Both the position numbers and the translations under genes were made by a program. Positions 12,626 to 25,399 of a stretch of DNA of 64,000 nucleotides are shown here, in pieces. Positions within the stretch are counted from its first letter, which is position 1, and every line of letters starts with the position of its first letter. The notes below the pieces were generated by a model, which worked only from the letters and a program-made list of their open reading frames with translations, searched no databases and had not been told where the DNA came from. The stretch spans positions 3,990,453 to 4,054,452 of the forward strand of contig NC_133008.1 in assembly GCF_048564905.1 (NCBI RefSeq). The letters run 5' to 3'. The DNA is from Vicugna pacos. Lineage: Eukaryota > Chordata > Mammalia > Artiodactyla > Camelidae.

Positions 12626-12869
12626 AGCAACCTAACTTTTTGTAGATTATGGTTATAAACAGATGAGGTATAAAAATACACACAAGGACACACATCAACT
12701 CTAAGATGCTCATTAACTCCACTATTTTGTTTCTTTTTCTTTCTATTAAAAAAATTAAGAAACTCTGCAGTCAGTATAGCAAAATGTTACTGGGCTTTAA
12801 ATCCCGAATATAGAGGTGTTAAGTGTGTCATTACCCATACTTATTTGTATGTTCACAAGACAAAATGAT

Positions 12870-13440
12870 TTGAAAGTCCCTCTCCCCTCCCATTACTCAC
12901 TACTGGCTCTCACCTGAGCTCCCAGACCACACATTTAACAGTCTTTCACTTTACCCACAGCTGAACACATCAGTTTTCCCCCAGAACTCCCTCTGCAGCT
13001 TTCCCTTCTCACAGCAAAGCAGGACCATCATTTACCTCATTAATCCACACAGAAACCTTGGCCTTACTCCATCCTACATTCACAGACAGCATTCATCCTT
13101 TCCTTTTTACCATCTTAACATGCCTTCAATCTGTTCGCTTTTACCCACTGACCGTCCCACCGCTCAAGAGGAAGCCACCAACACTGCCCACCTGGACTCA
13201 CAAGTCTCCCAAGTGGCCCCACAGCCACTCTCCCCTATTTGATACAAATGGGATTGTGTCACTCATGCTTTTTGGACTCTTTTCAGACCCACTGTTCCTA
13301 GAAGAAATTCCAAGTTCTTCACCTGGTGAAAGTCTTTGCCATGAAACTGTCAGCACAGGGAGGGCAGGACCAGCCCTCTCCCCTCGGCCCTACCCTCTGG
13401 CAGAGCATCAGCTTCGATGGACCTGCTGAGCTACACCAGC
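12870..13440 (+). repeat. L2 LINE 3' region
   Basis: Pyrimidine-rich sequence contains an 'AAACCTTGGCCTTACTCC' block and, later, 'GGATTGTGTCACTCATGCTTTTTGGACTC'. These correspond to the L2 'AAACCTTGGAGTCATCC' and 'GATCATGTCACTCCTCTGCTC' stretches. The 123-codon open frame here is a by-product. The element is ancient and non-functional. Confidence 0.5.
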
Positions 13441-14029
13441 CTGTATTCTAAACCTGGTCTTGAGTTCTTAGCAAACTGCTTCACTTATCCTTACAAATCC
13501 AAGGTAGATTGGAAAGATTTTAGATGTTGATCTAGACTATTGATTTGGGGATTTTGCACTAGCAACCTGCAATGTCATGTTCTAATGATTCTGTCTTCTT
13601 AAAACCACACCCAGATTAAAGGAGTATTTGTTGATTGCCTTCGGAGTAAAAGGGAATGTACTTTTACAGACTTTCTGTTTTATAAAATGAACAACCCGGA
13701 CAGGGTCACAAATGGAACCGCCTCACAAGTGACAGAAGACAGTTGAGAGGCACAAAGCAACAGGTCACAAAGATGGTAAGAGCAAAATTGATTCTCCAAC
13801 ACCCCCAAAAATTCCTGAAAGAAGCAAAAATTCTGAATTTTAAAAGTAAAAGTCTATCATATAGGGAAATGAAATAAATAATCCTCTTCATCAGGGTTTC
13901 AAGATCTCACTCCAGAGTTTTTAGCAGGCCATAGTGAATCCTAGCACAGAAAAATCAGATGGACTAGTGGTGAGAAAGTTCCAGGAAAACTGCAGTTATT
14001 CCTCAACTTCTATAAGGACATACACTCAC

Positions 14030-14153
14030 CTGCCGAAGGTGAATGTAGACCGCATTCTGTAGAAATTCGGAAGCTTTCCGGCTCCGCTTCAGGATGCCGA
14101 AGACAAGGACAGCTTGGAAGTATGCTTCTAACTCAGTCACCGGCATTCTTACA
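14030..14153 (-). pseudogene. TRAPPC9-like pseudogene, internal exon
   Basis: Read on the minus strand, a good acceptor (TTCCCTTGCAG) precedes 124 nt and a strong donor (CAG|GTGAGTGT) follows. Most of the exon translates to ...[13 protein letters not shown]...[15 protein letters not shown]. This aligns with human TRAPPC9 (about residues 340-380, recalled as IELEACIKAVRVLAIQ...[16 protein letters not shown]), with roughly two thirds of residues alike. The first codons (KNAG) are in another frame, so about two bases are missing near the exon start. TRAPPC9 is a subunit of the TRAPPII complex, which activates Rab GTPases in Golgi traffic. The boundaries are those of a real exon, so this is an intron-bearing duplicate, not a retrocopy. 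It lies about 31 kb downstream of the start-codon exon on the same strand. Confidence 0.8.
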
Positions 14154-15301
14154 CTGCAAGGGAATCGGAGGCCCCCAGTCAAGAGCAGAGATGTTCCTGT
14201 CGTGTCTCACAGGCCGTGCCTAGGGGACTCAGTGCCCTGCAGCAGCCCAGCCTCAGGTGAGGACCCACAGCTTGGCCCACCCAAGCAGGAGGGGCACTGT
14301 GCTTGAGAAAGCCCATCCCCGATGGCGGCAAGAGGAGCTGGTGGGTTTGAGTGAACCTGAAATTACCCACAGAAATCTGCCTGCATTCATTCAAGTGATA
14401 CAAACAACAGTAGCAGTCTATTTAACAAAATTTCAATTGTCAGTGGAAATTTTGCCATTCCTTTCCGGTTGTCCCCTGCACTCTGAGACAGGCTTAGGCT
14501 CTCTCACACCTGCAGCTCTGTGCAGTAGTTGTGAAGTCATTGTACTTTGCTGCAAGTGTCCTCACTCCCCGTTTCACATTTTCTCTCCTCTCTTAACACA
14601 GTCGGATATTTCCTGGACCTCTCACTGAGTTCCTTGCTCCTCCTCCTCAGATCCTGAGATAAAGGACAAGTGAAACACATGACCAGAAATGGTACTGTGG
14701 ACTTGAACGAAGTCCTCAGTGACCCCCTAGGTGAGTGCTGCCCACCCTTTACCATCGATTCTCAAGGTTCTGCCCAGGGTGACATCCAGCCCAGAGAGGT
14801 AGCCCAGTCCAATTAAAAGCTATGTGGCTTGGGCGTGGGGACAGGTACAGGAGCTGGTTCCGGAGCCAGGCCCCTCCCCACCTCTGCTCCCCTCTCTACC
14901 GAGGCTCGGCTGCCAAGCACTCAGTCTCCGTGATCTTATGTCCTACTCTTCAACTCTACTCCAAACACTTTTCCTTTTCCTTTTTTCCCTAATTATCCCC
15001 AGCTGGAGTGATTTTTCAATCGCAGTATCTGAAAAAAATTCCTGCAGCCGAAAAAGAGGTCTCCAGAGGTCAATGCCCATATGCTAGTTCCTGAAGAGAG
15101 CCCCTGGCTAGGGGGACCCTCACCAACACTCACGGGGCATCACACATGTTGCAGGGTCGGCCACCCCCAACAAGAGTTTGCTGTCACCCCAATACCCGCA
15201 CAGCATCCCTGCTCACAAAAATGTAGTTGGCCCACTAATCGGTTATTAAGAAGCAAAAATACAAAATTGCTCCTGTTTCTTACTAAAATTATCTATGAAG
15301 C
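14154..15301 (-). other. intron-like sequence of the TRAPPC9-like copy
   Basis: It adjoins the acceptor of the exon at 14030-14153 and shows no other exon. Open frames of up to 123 codons on both strands have no homology that I recognise. Confidence 0.35.
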
Positions 15302-15851
15302 TGAAAAGGGAATTGTAATAAAAAAGAACAATTTTGACTCTATGTTAGATCTATTCCTTTGGCTTTAAACATGTGCCCTGTTTTCTAGGCTCAAACTTGG
15401 TAGCTTCACACGATTTGTAAAAGAAAGTTTCCTTTAGCCTGAAATCTACAGGAAAGCCTATTCCCCTGGCCCTGATCTTTAAAAATGTTAGCTCATCTGC
15501 ACTTATGTAGAGATGGCAAGTTGCAAAAAAGAGAATAACCTTGGTTTTTTTGGAGGTTTTACAGGGGCACCATGATTTAATCCACATGGACAGCTGCAAG
15601 AACAGCGGATTCAAAGGACAAACAATTCATACAGCAAGAAGTTTGCAACAAGCCACCACATCCCCACACATTTTTAGTATAAAAGGAGACAGAATTCTGA
15701 CTTGGGGAAGATGGTTCTCCAGGACATCAGTCTGCCGTCTTCTGGGTCTGCCAGCGTTGCAAATAAAGTCACTATTCCTTGCTCCAACACCTCATCTCCC
15801 GGTTTATTGGCCTGTCATGAAGCGAGCAGAACAAGTTTGGACTCGGTAACA
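15302..15851 (+). mobile_element. solo LTR, ERV1-like, same family as those at 51.5 and 52.6 kb
   Basis: It begins near TGTAATA/AAAAAGAAC, contains AGATCTATTCCTTTG, 'GATGGTTCTCCAGGACATCAG' and 'AAATAAAGTCACTATTCC', and ends TTTGGACTCGGTAACA. It aligns collinearly with the copies at 51516-52005 (minus) and 52646-53175 (plus). No clean target duplication was seen and the 5' border is uncertain. It is a solo fossil. Confidence 0.65.
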
Positions 15852-16500
15852 AAATGACTGCATTGGAGTTAGTATGTCTCCACTGTTTCCTCATTTCCAA
15901 TATGTAACATGCACATCATTTATGATCTAGTGCAAATAATTCATCAAAGACAACAACAAAAAGAAACTATACTCACCTAGCTATCAACACTGAAGTCACA
16001 TCCTGTCAATTTTATACGCTGTTTAACAACACAATGGAAAAACCTAACATAGGGAGTTGATTCCACGGAAATAAAATTATTTCTACTCCTTCAATACTTT
16101 TTCTTTTCTTTTCTATTTTATTTTGTTTTGATTATTGAAAGGAAAATAAAATTCAAATCATTTATTTCACATATTTTTGTTATAGCTACATTCTTTAAAT
16201 ACTACAAAGAGATATAAATTGCAAAAAAAATTGTTCATATATTATTATAACGATATATAAACAATCAATGGGGATTAGGAAGGGAATGGACATTTACTAA
16301 AAATCCACTGCAATCCAGTCTTTTACAAGCATATCCTGGAATATAAGCTCTATGATCCAGGGGGCCCCACCCCCATTCTCACTGCTGAGTCCCTTAGTAA
16401 TCAACTACTAAGGCACCAGCATAGAACCATGTGATCACTATTTTAGGAATAAATGAGGGAATTAGCTCATTCAATTCTAAAACAAACACCCAAAAATAAA
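15852..16500. other. AT-rich intron-like sequence
   Basis: No exon or classifiable repeat was seen. Confidence 0.35.
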
Positions 16501-16504
16501 TACT

Positions 16505-16650
16505 GAACTTATTTACAGATAAAGAAAATTGGAACCCAAAAAAGTAAAGTTACTTCCCAAAGGTCACAAAGATAATAACTGGTAAAGACAAGATTTGAAC
16601 TAATCTGCCTGATTCTAAAAACTAAGGTTGAAATCCCATTCGACTGGGGA
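16505..16650 (-). repeat. MIR SINE
   Basis: 'TTTACAGATAAAGAAAATTGGAACCC' then 'AAAGGTCACAAAGATAATAACTGGTAAAG' follows the reverse-strand MIR core. Confidence 0.55.
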
Positions 16651-17334
16651 GGGTCTAGCAGCAGAGCCTATCACCCTATTTTTATTCAGATCTAGCCTTA
16701 GACAGCCTGAGACGGCACCCCATTCTTATGGAACTCGAGGGCAAATGATAACAATAAAGATTTTATATCCAGTAGTTTGTTAGGTCTCATTTATATATAG
16801 TGTCAGCAGGTCAGCAGAAAAACTCTGGAAAATATGAGTGGGTCCAGAGCTTTTTGCTGATTAGTAACTCAGTCTATCAAGACATAGTGACCTTCCCATG
16901 AGAGGCCACATGGACATAAACTAAAGGCAGCTGAGCAATGAAAACTAACAAGACCCTGGAAATCAAGCAAGAAGGATTCCTGCCATCCCCCACCCAGTTG
17001 CCTCTTCACCCGCGTGGACAGGACGGCAGGAGACCTAGGTTATTTTCCAAGTTACACCATCATGGATTCTCACCCATAAAAAGTTACGATTCTATGCTGT
17101 CTAAAGTCGTTTAAAACTCAAATATGATAACACCAATATCTCAGCAGAATATCTATGTCTCCACTTCCTCTCTTATAATAGGAGAATATTTCTATGGACA
17201 CAAAGCAGAAATCCAATTTAAAAAACCATGCACGAAGCCAGGCGAAATTCTGCTTAAGACACTTTGCTCTCACTCTCAGTAAATGAAAACTCAGAAAAAG
17301 TGGTCCTTCTCCCTCAGCAAATGGGAAGTAGCCT

Positions 17335-17373
17335 GATGTGTGTGTGTGTGTGAGTGTACGTGTGTGTGTGTAA
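17335..17373 (+). repeat. (TG)n microsatellite
   Basis: An imperfect TG run is interrupted by GAGTGTACG and TAAG. Confidence 0.85.
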
Positions 17374-18415
17374 GTCAAATACAATCAAGTCTGGGATGTG
17401 TACACTTTTTTATGTGACTGTCATTTCATGAGGATGAGCCAACATTTACATTAATTTGTATCTAGTGTTCTGAGAGAGTCTCAGGCTCTTGGTGGTGGAG
17501 GTGAAAGGGGAGAGTAAAGGGGGAAAGAGGTACATGAAGCAAAGAAGTAAGAGTACTGCCATGGAAACGCAAGAGGTTAGTTTTTTTCTTCCTTGCACCA
17601 CATACAAATTAGGGACTTGCTTTCCGCTGATGACTTATCGAGCACTGAGTTGCAGAAGAAGAGGCGACAGCTCATTTCTCACTGAGCTTGTGACTGTATG
17701 TGGCATCTTATAGACACAAATCATTTACCCTGATCAAACACTCTAGCAGCAGGTCGTAATTCTCCTGTTTAGAGAGACAAGAAAGCAGGAGTTCAAACAG
17801 GATATATAACTTGACAAAAGGCAGAGGACCAGTAAACTAAAGAGGATGAATTCAAACTCAGAGTTGAATGCAGAATCTGATTTTGCCACTCCCAGGACTG
17901 GAAAATCCTTAACACACAGGCTCCCCAGCTCCCCTGCAATGTTCCTGGCACCAAGCATTTCCCATGGTAGTGGTCACCAGTTCTCACAGACACAGCGCTC
18001 TGTGCAGTCAATGACCTTGATCAGACCTTGATATCTACCTGCCACGCCCACCAGGCTTCACCATACAGGCAGGAAAGCTGGCTTTCAAGTGCATACAAAG
18101 CCATCCTTGGTCTAACCTGGGCTCTTCTGTGGCTCCTCCAGACTAAAGGCAGCCATGAAACTGCTCACAGTTTCTACATGAGCCACACTACCTCTCTCCA
18201 TTTGTCTCCCCACCTGTACTACTTAGCTATGGCCATTTTGAGAATCTTGGACACAAATTTTTAAAAACAAAAAAGAAAGGATTCTGGAACAAGTACTTAA
18301 TACTTACAAGTTTAAATGACAAGTTACAAAGTGAGTATTTACAAACCGAATCTTTCTTTTTAAATGTCAGTTTTAAGCATTTAAAAATATAATAGTAAAA
18401 AATTCTCACTTACAA
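17374..18415. other. intron-like sequence, no gene seen
   Basis: No splice-bounded exon was found. The part at 18030-18240 is pyrimidine-rich and may be an old L2 piece, but I could not anchor it. Confidence 0.3.
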
Positions 18416-18419
18416 AATT

Positions 18420-20460
18420 GACAAAAACATAAACAATCTGGAATAAATTCAAAAATAATGCCCATGTTCTAAATGGAGAACCTTCAGGACTGTACTGAGG
18501 GGTAAAGTAAGATGTGTGAATATAGAGACATCAACAAATTGCATGGAGGAAAGCAGTTTTTTAAAGATGTATGTTCTCATTAAATAATTCAAAACTTACT
18601 AAAAAATCCCATGAAAAATCCAATCTGATTTTTTTTAACTTGAACAAAATATTTTGGAATTCTTCAGGAATAATAAAGCCATAATACTGGACAAGAAAAT
18701 TTGAGGTGGAAGAAAAGAATCAAAAAAAATTCAGACTGACAATTATTAAATAAATTTTTACAATATGTAAGATATGGTGCTGGAGTAAGTAAGGCAGATT
18801 GACAGAAGAGGACCATGAGCTCAAAAAGAGACTCTAGTGTAGATAGGTAATTTGTACAGGTGGGATTTCAAATCAAAGAGAAAATTATGACTTCAATAAT
18901 TGTCCTGAGACAATCAGGGAATCACCTGGAAAGATTAAATTCTATTCCTCTCATAAGGACCACAAGATAAATTACAGACCGTGATGTAAATATTAAAAAG
19001 TACTAATAACAGCAAATACAACACTTTGCTCTTATTAAGTCAACTTACCCTTACATTAACAAGTACTACTATCATCCCCATCTTAGAGATTTAAAAAAAA
19101 CCTACAGAAGATATTTATTCCATTATAAGAAAGTATTTCTAAGAATAATGTCAAAGATAAAACCCATAAGGAAGACATTTACTATCATAAGAATATTTTG
19201 AGACACAACCAAAATAAAAATCCTCCTGAACAAAATGAAAGGCAAGAAATGACAAGAAAAAGCTCTGTGATACATGTTGATGAAGACAAGAAGTTAATGT
19301 TCATAACATACAAAGAGCTGTCAAAAAGCAACAAGAAGGTCACTCACTTAAATGTGTGCAAAGGATTAAAGGAATCATTCATTTAAAAAATTCAAATGAC
19401 TAATGAGTAAAAAATGCTCAATACCTCACTGGTCATCAAATGCAAACTAAAATAATGAAAAAGCACTTTTGCTCATCATATGCGCAAATATTTTTAATAG
19501 ATATTCTAGCTAGTGTCCATCTGTGGGAGAACAAACCATGAGCGACATTTTCGGAGGACGACATGTCAATGGATATGTAAACTCTGAAAAACCTATGTAC
19601 ACACTGACTCAACACCACTTCTAGGAATCGTTTCCTTTAGGAAAAAGAAAAATTCAGTCCAAAAAATGTATCAATCAGGGCATTTACACAGCACTGTTTA
19701 CAATGGTGGGAAGAAAAACTGAAGTGAAATCATATCCAGCAATAGAGAATTGGTTACATATGTAATTGTGCATCTTTTCATTCCCCAATGGAGAAGGAAT
19801 TTCTAGAGTCACTTGAAAGGAGTCTGTGATGAATGTAAATGTCACATCCAGGGACTAAATTTCAAGAAGCCTTAACTAAAGAAATACTCATACAAGATCA
19901 CAGGAATGTCTGTACAAGGAGGATGCCAGTCAAACATCCTTTCTGACAGTGGAAAATGGAGAAAACTTAACTGTCCACCATCAAGACAATGATGTGGTAA
20001 ATCACGGCGAGCTGTGAGCACTGAGGGAGCCGGCGTTTCACCGTGGTCCAGGGCCTTGTCCACAGCATTCTTCCACCAAAAGTGTGCGTGGACAAGAGAC
20101 CACAGCCGCACATCAGGAGACCCCTCCAATCTATCTGAAAGGACCGGGTGAGTCTTTAGTGGGAGAACTTCTATGATATACACCTGACTGAATAAAGCGA
20201 GCTGCAGAAAAACATATAGTATGGCCTTATTTTTCAATAAAGCTTAAATACACACAGATACATAGAATTCTCATATTTGTGTAAATATGTAATGTCATAG
20301 GCATAAAGGTCATGAAATATATATACCAATTTTCAACAGCTTTTACTCTCAGGAAATAAGGGGAAGGGAGTTAGGGGCCTTCCTGTACCACCACAGTTCT
20401 CTTTTCAGTATTTCAGTTAAGTATACTTGGAATATAAAAGTTTATTTAAGTCCGAAGTAA
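18420..20460 (+). mobile_element. ancient L1M/HAL1-like LINE remnant
   Basis: The order of motifs follows late L1 ORF2 and the 3' end. 'GCCCATGTTCTAAATGGAGAA' is followed by 'AATCTGATTTTTTTTAACTTG' and the 'GATATGGTGCTGGAGTAAG' region (about 18440-18810). After a break come 'AAAGATAAAACCCATAAGGAAG' and the 'CAGCACTGTTTACAATGG' and 'CTGTCCACCATCAAG' blocks (about 19130-20000). An AT-rich 3' tail runs to about 20460. It is interrupted near 18830-19100, partly by a MIR-like piece. It is highly diverged and has no usable reading frame. Confidence 0.6.
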
Positions 20461-23400
20461 AATGGACAATGCTTCCACAAGACAGAATGCTATACTGGTC
20501 ATCAAAAATCATGCCAGGGGAGATAGAATATTGTAGAAAAACATATAAAAATCCGAATGGAAACTGGAGGTGTCCACACAGAAAACAGGCACAGAGTGCT
20601 CTCTGGTCTTTTATGACAGAGGTGATACTCAATGACGAAATGATAGAAAAAAGACGTTAACGTGTTAATTATTATCTTTGATTAGCGGGACCAGGATAGC
20701 CCCTTTTGCCCCCTTTTTCAGACTTATTATTTTAAATGCACATTCTTTTTCATCTGAAAAAAAGCATTTTCAGGTGTGTAGTACCATGCATTGGAGAATA
20801 ATACATGAATACTTAGAGAAACAAGTAACTAGGAGACAAGGCAGCAGCGTCACACAATGTACAACGGGCGATCCTGATTAACACCATGCAGTTACATAAG
20901 GACCCACAAAGTGAGAGCACCTGCTGTAACAGGGCGCGGCCCCCTTCTATTTGTCAGCAGTGTCTTCAGGGCTGAGGCAGTTCTGAGCATGGCCAGTGTC
21001 AGTGATGGTGTCTGGATGGATGCTACTGGGGGTGAGGGCACCTGCAAGCCGAGAGGAAGAACAGAAATCATCCTCTGCCTTTTCTGTCTTGTTTCTTTGT
21101 TACTTTAAAAGAGAGGCATTTATAAGATAAACTGTGTATCTTCCCAAATGAAATTTCAGTAATGAAACCGTTTTTAAAGACTTCACAGCTTATATTCTGC
21201 CTATAAGTGTTTTTTCAACAAAGATCATGTTTATTAAATGTTAATTAACTCACTTAATTAACTTCCTGTTGAAACATTCTAGTAAAGAACATGAAATGCC
21301 GTATGTAAAAGAACCACACCTGCAGTGACTAGCTCAGCTGTCTTGATGGCAGTGCAGTCAGCCCCCACCATCCCGTGGCCCTGAGCTCCTGATGCCAGTA
21401 AGAGAGCACGCTGTTTCCTCAGATGGAGAGAAACTGTGAAAGCATTTTTTGAACTCTACAGAACTGACAAAACATAACTGACAAATCCCAGGCTCCTATG
21501 AGGCTGTCATTTTCGGTTTCTGGACAACCCCCGTCAATAAGCAGAACCACCCCAATCCCGAGCCATGGGACTCACGTGGGGAGGAGTTTTGGAGAAACTT
21601 CCAGGTATAGAATGTAACCAACTATACATAGAACTCTCACAAAATAAAAGATGCAATACTCTGATTTTGGAAGACACTCAAAATATTCTTCTAAGCCTAA
21701 GTAGCTCAGCCACTTATTTATTTCACAGCCAGTGAGCATCTCCCACAAGCCCTGTATCCCTGTGTCTGCTGGCAGCCTCAGGCACACTCTTGCTGTCCAT
21801 CTTGTAAGTCACAGGGAAGAGGCGTGTGTCTCACGCCTACAACCCTCACACAGGCTCGCCTCCTAGCCTCACTGTATGAATTTGGCCCCATTTTATCACC
21901 TGTTTATTTGATATCGGTTCTTCTGTAAGCTGCCTGAAATGCGTTTTGGAACATGTCAGAAGAATCAGTGGGTAGATAAATGGACAGATTGAGAGGTAAA
22001 AGATGGGCAGACAGACAGACTCCAAGAAAAGGGGAACAAATAAAATTTCCTATGCAAAACCCTTTTCTAGTCAGGGAAGGAAACCACCACGGAGAAGTGT
22101 GAAGAGGCAGGTAGCTTAGGACTGTTTCCTGGATTCCATGAAAAGTCACACCAAGAGATGAGAGGGTAGAACTTATATAGTAAAAGGAAAAAAGCATGCA
22201 TGCTTGAAAAATATATCTACAATGTGTACTTTCTAAAGAATAGATTCAACTCAGCAGGGCCCAATAACACTATCCTCGGGTATTTACAGAAGTGAGAATC
22301 CCATCTCCAAACCACAAGGCATCCCTTCGGAGCACTGAGAGTCTACACGGGGCGGTCATAAAGCCGTCACCGCAAAAGCTATGCGATCCTGCACTTACGA
22401 GGAATAAGCAGCTGTGCTCGGGCTGCCCACGTGCGTCATTTACACCCCACAGCACCTCTACGGGGGGGGGAACGCCTAGGGAGCCCCGTCTCTGCAGGAC
22501 AGAAAACCAGTTCTGGAGAGGCTAAGCCGACCTACCATTTCTCCATCTCACAGGACTGGTCACTCCAGAGCAGGACTCAAACTCAGACCCACGTTTGTAA
22601 CCACGATACTACCGTGATTTGTGTGCTGTTTGTGTGTATAATACATTTGTTTCTAGCATGAAAAGATATTTAATAAATGATCGGTTGTCTTGTCTATCTC
22701 ATTAGCTCACAATCAATCTTTATACTGTTGAATTGTACTCTTTTCCCCTGGAGAAAGGAACGGAAACAGCGGGGGTCAGAATGAGGTGGGGCTCCATTCT
22801 TTATCTGGTACCTCATCTCATCCAAGTCCCCAACCAGGGAGAAGGAGCAAATGTTCTCTTCATCTTTTAAAGAGAGGGCTTCACTGATGGTGATTTACTC
22901 AACTCCAAAACCAAGGCTGGGGAAAGGGCACATGCAGCAACTTGAGCAGTATCAGCTGTAGGAAGGCGAAAAGAGCTCACGGGAGAGTTCAAGGGGCAGC
23001 TGATTTAGTTTCAATCGATAAAACAATAACACACTCTAAAAATACTGGCATACAATGGATTTGCTGTTTCTTGACATCTAGCAAGTTTCCACAGCCCACA
23101 TGTAACATTATCGTGAACCAGTGAAAGGAAGAGTCCACAGACAGGAAAAATCAATGCCACAGGAATGCTGAAACCCAGGCTGGAGGAAAGGAAGAGAAAT
23201 GGCATAGTTAAGAAGTGGGGAAAGGCTGGGGAAAAAAATCATCACAATGACTCTCAAGCATCATCCTAGAATCATATAATCATTCATTCAAGAGAGAGTT
23301 ACTGAGATCCTATTCTGTGCAAGATTGTACAGCAGGCAAAGCAAGAGCGAAGCGTCCATGGTGGCAGCAAGTTGTGGGGCTCAAATACACTTCTGATCCC

Positions 23401-23745
23401 GGTACCTTGCACACTTGTGCTCTGTATAAAGGCAAAGAAAAAAAGTAAAATAATACTCTGTAAACTCAAAGCATTGTTGAAACAAAAGTTAAAGAAGACC
23501 TAAATACCAGGACAGACACTCCACGCACATGCCTCTATCAAAAGACAGCGCTCTTGGGATGGCAGTGCTCCCCATGGCGATCCGTATACTCAACATGGCT
23601 TCGATCACAATCCCTGCGGGCTCCTCTGCAGTAACTGACTAGCTGGTGCTACAATTCATATGGGAATTCGAGGGTCTCAGTAACCAAAACGTACTTGGAA
23701 AAGAAAAACAACGTGAGAAGACTTGTAATTCTCAATTTCAAACCT
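20461..23745. other. intron-like sequence, no gene seen
   Basis: No supported exon was found on either strand. The region around 22290-22560 is locally GC-rich with a G run (CGGGGGGGGG) and open frames on both strands, but it has no recognisable protein and no splice frame. Confidence 0.35.
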
Positions 23746-23749
23746 TACA

Positions 23750-23880
23750 ACTGTATCTCTAGGTGAGATTAGAGGCCATTGTGAAGTTATTGCTATGTTT
23801 ATCCTTATTTTCTAAATTCTCTACAATGAATATAACTGTTACAATAAGAAAAATTAAAAGTAATTTATCCTTTAAAACAT
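23750..23880 (+). repeat. L1M 3' end fragment
   Basis: 'TTATTTTCTAAATTCTCTACAATGAATATAAC' followed by an A-rich stretch matches the remembered 3' terminus of old L1M elements (TTTTCTACAATGAGCATG). Confidence 0.45.
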
Positions 23881-25161
23881 GCACACCGATTCATTCATTC
23901 AGAAAAAATTATTTTATCAATAAAGATATAAACAAATATCTAGTGAAAAAGGACTACTTAAAAACAAGAGTGCATTTTCATTTTTCATTAATTGAAAACT
24001 GAAAAGCACAAACACGTCAATTTTCTAGGGAGACCAATGCAACATATTAATAGTTATTTTCAAAAATTCTAATTGAACAATGAAAACTCAGGAAAGGGAA
24101 AATCATGATTGACAGCCAACTGCAAACACATGGAGATCAAAGGCCTAGAAATCACAGTCCCTTTAACTCTACTACTAACTCAATAGGAGAGGAAATTCCT
24201 CACTGAGGGGACAGTGGAATCCCATGCATAAGACAGGATACACAGTACAAACTGCAGTAGTATCAGGGGTGATTTTCTTAGAAGAATTCTAAAGTTACAA
24301 AATTGTTAAAAAAACTATTAAAACACTGACAGAAATAATAAAACACACAGTCATATATATTATATAGAAACATATGAAGTCTGCACCCATGTTGCATAGA
24401 AATACAAACATATTTGTTCATTTATGGGCACTGATTACTTTATCCCAGGTAGAATATTTCAACTAAAACAAGTAATCAATATTACACTCCTCTTGTTAAA
24501 TCTAGTTGATAAATTATTCTGCTATGTAACCATAATGTGTCTAAGATAGATCTAAAATTAGTGAAAAAATTCTTCTTATGGTTTTTTGAACTATTCTCAA
24601 AATTCAAAGCTTAATTTTAAAACATATCTGAGCAGTAATTCTATATTACCTTTTCCCTCGTGAAATGAACAACACAGTCTTTTGTCAAAATTCTGTCCTT
24701 ACAATGATTCACGAGCACCGAATCCTCACAAAACTGCTGGACAGCAAGGCACTATCCAGACACTGTGACCCAACAAATGAAACACAAGGAAGACAGTGAC
24801 CCTATTCTGGAGGGCTTATAGTCTGTGTCAACACCGGGCTTTTTATTTGATTGGTTTGATTGGTTGGCAAAATAAAATCAATCAAGTACCTTCTTTTTTG
24901 AGCATTCTGTAAGTCATGACTGTTTTCAGTGTCATGAGCAGGAAAGACTTAAGCATGACTTGATTAGGTCAACTAGCAACAATCATCACTGGAGTGTGAG
25001 TAACAAAGAAGTTAACTGATAGCAATGCTTCTGCCTACATGAGACCTAAAATAAACCTACACTGATCTCTGTCAGGATAATGAGGACATGAGGTCCCCAA
25101 TGAGAAAACAAACTAAAAAGAAATCAAAAAATGAAGACTTTTTCATTAACGATTCCTGGAA

Positions 25162-25385
25162 AGGGTGGAGCATGGTGGTGAAGAGCTCAGATGATATGGA
25201 AAAACATGAGGGTCTGAATTCCCACAGCACTGGGTAGCTGTGACACTGATATGTCAGTCAAATTCTCTGTATCTCAGTCTCTGATCCATAGACTGGGGAC
25301 AACAACAGCACCCGTCTCCTAGAACGGTCCTAAGAATTAAGTTATTTTATATATACAACTTTAAATAAAATACCTCAGATATTAA
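25162..25385 (+). repeat. MIR SINE
   Basis: The forward MIR order is visible: 'AAGAGCTCAGATGATATGG', 'GGTAGCTGTGACACTGA', 'ATCTCAGTCTCTGATCCATAGACTGGGGACAACAACAG' and a final 'CCTAAGAATTAAGTT' part. It is directly followed by an old L1. Confidence 0.65.
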
Positions 25386-25399
25386 ATAATACCCCAAAA

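Noticed and set aside
22290-22540. Possible match to the missing TRAPPC9 exon ('GCTGCCCACGTGCG' complement)
   Set aside because: Only about 15 bases agree and the flanking sequence does not follow TRAPPC9.
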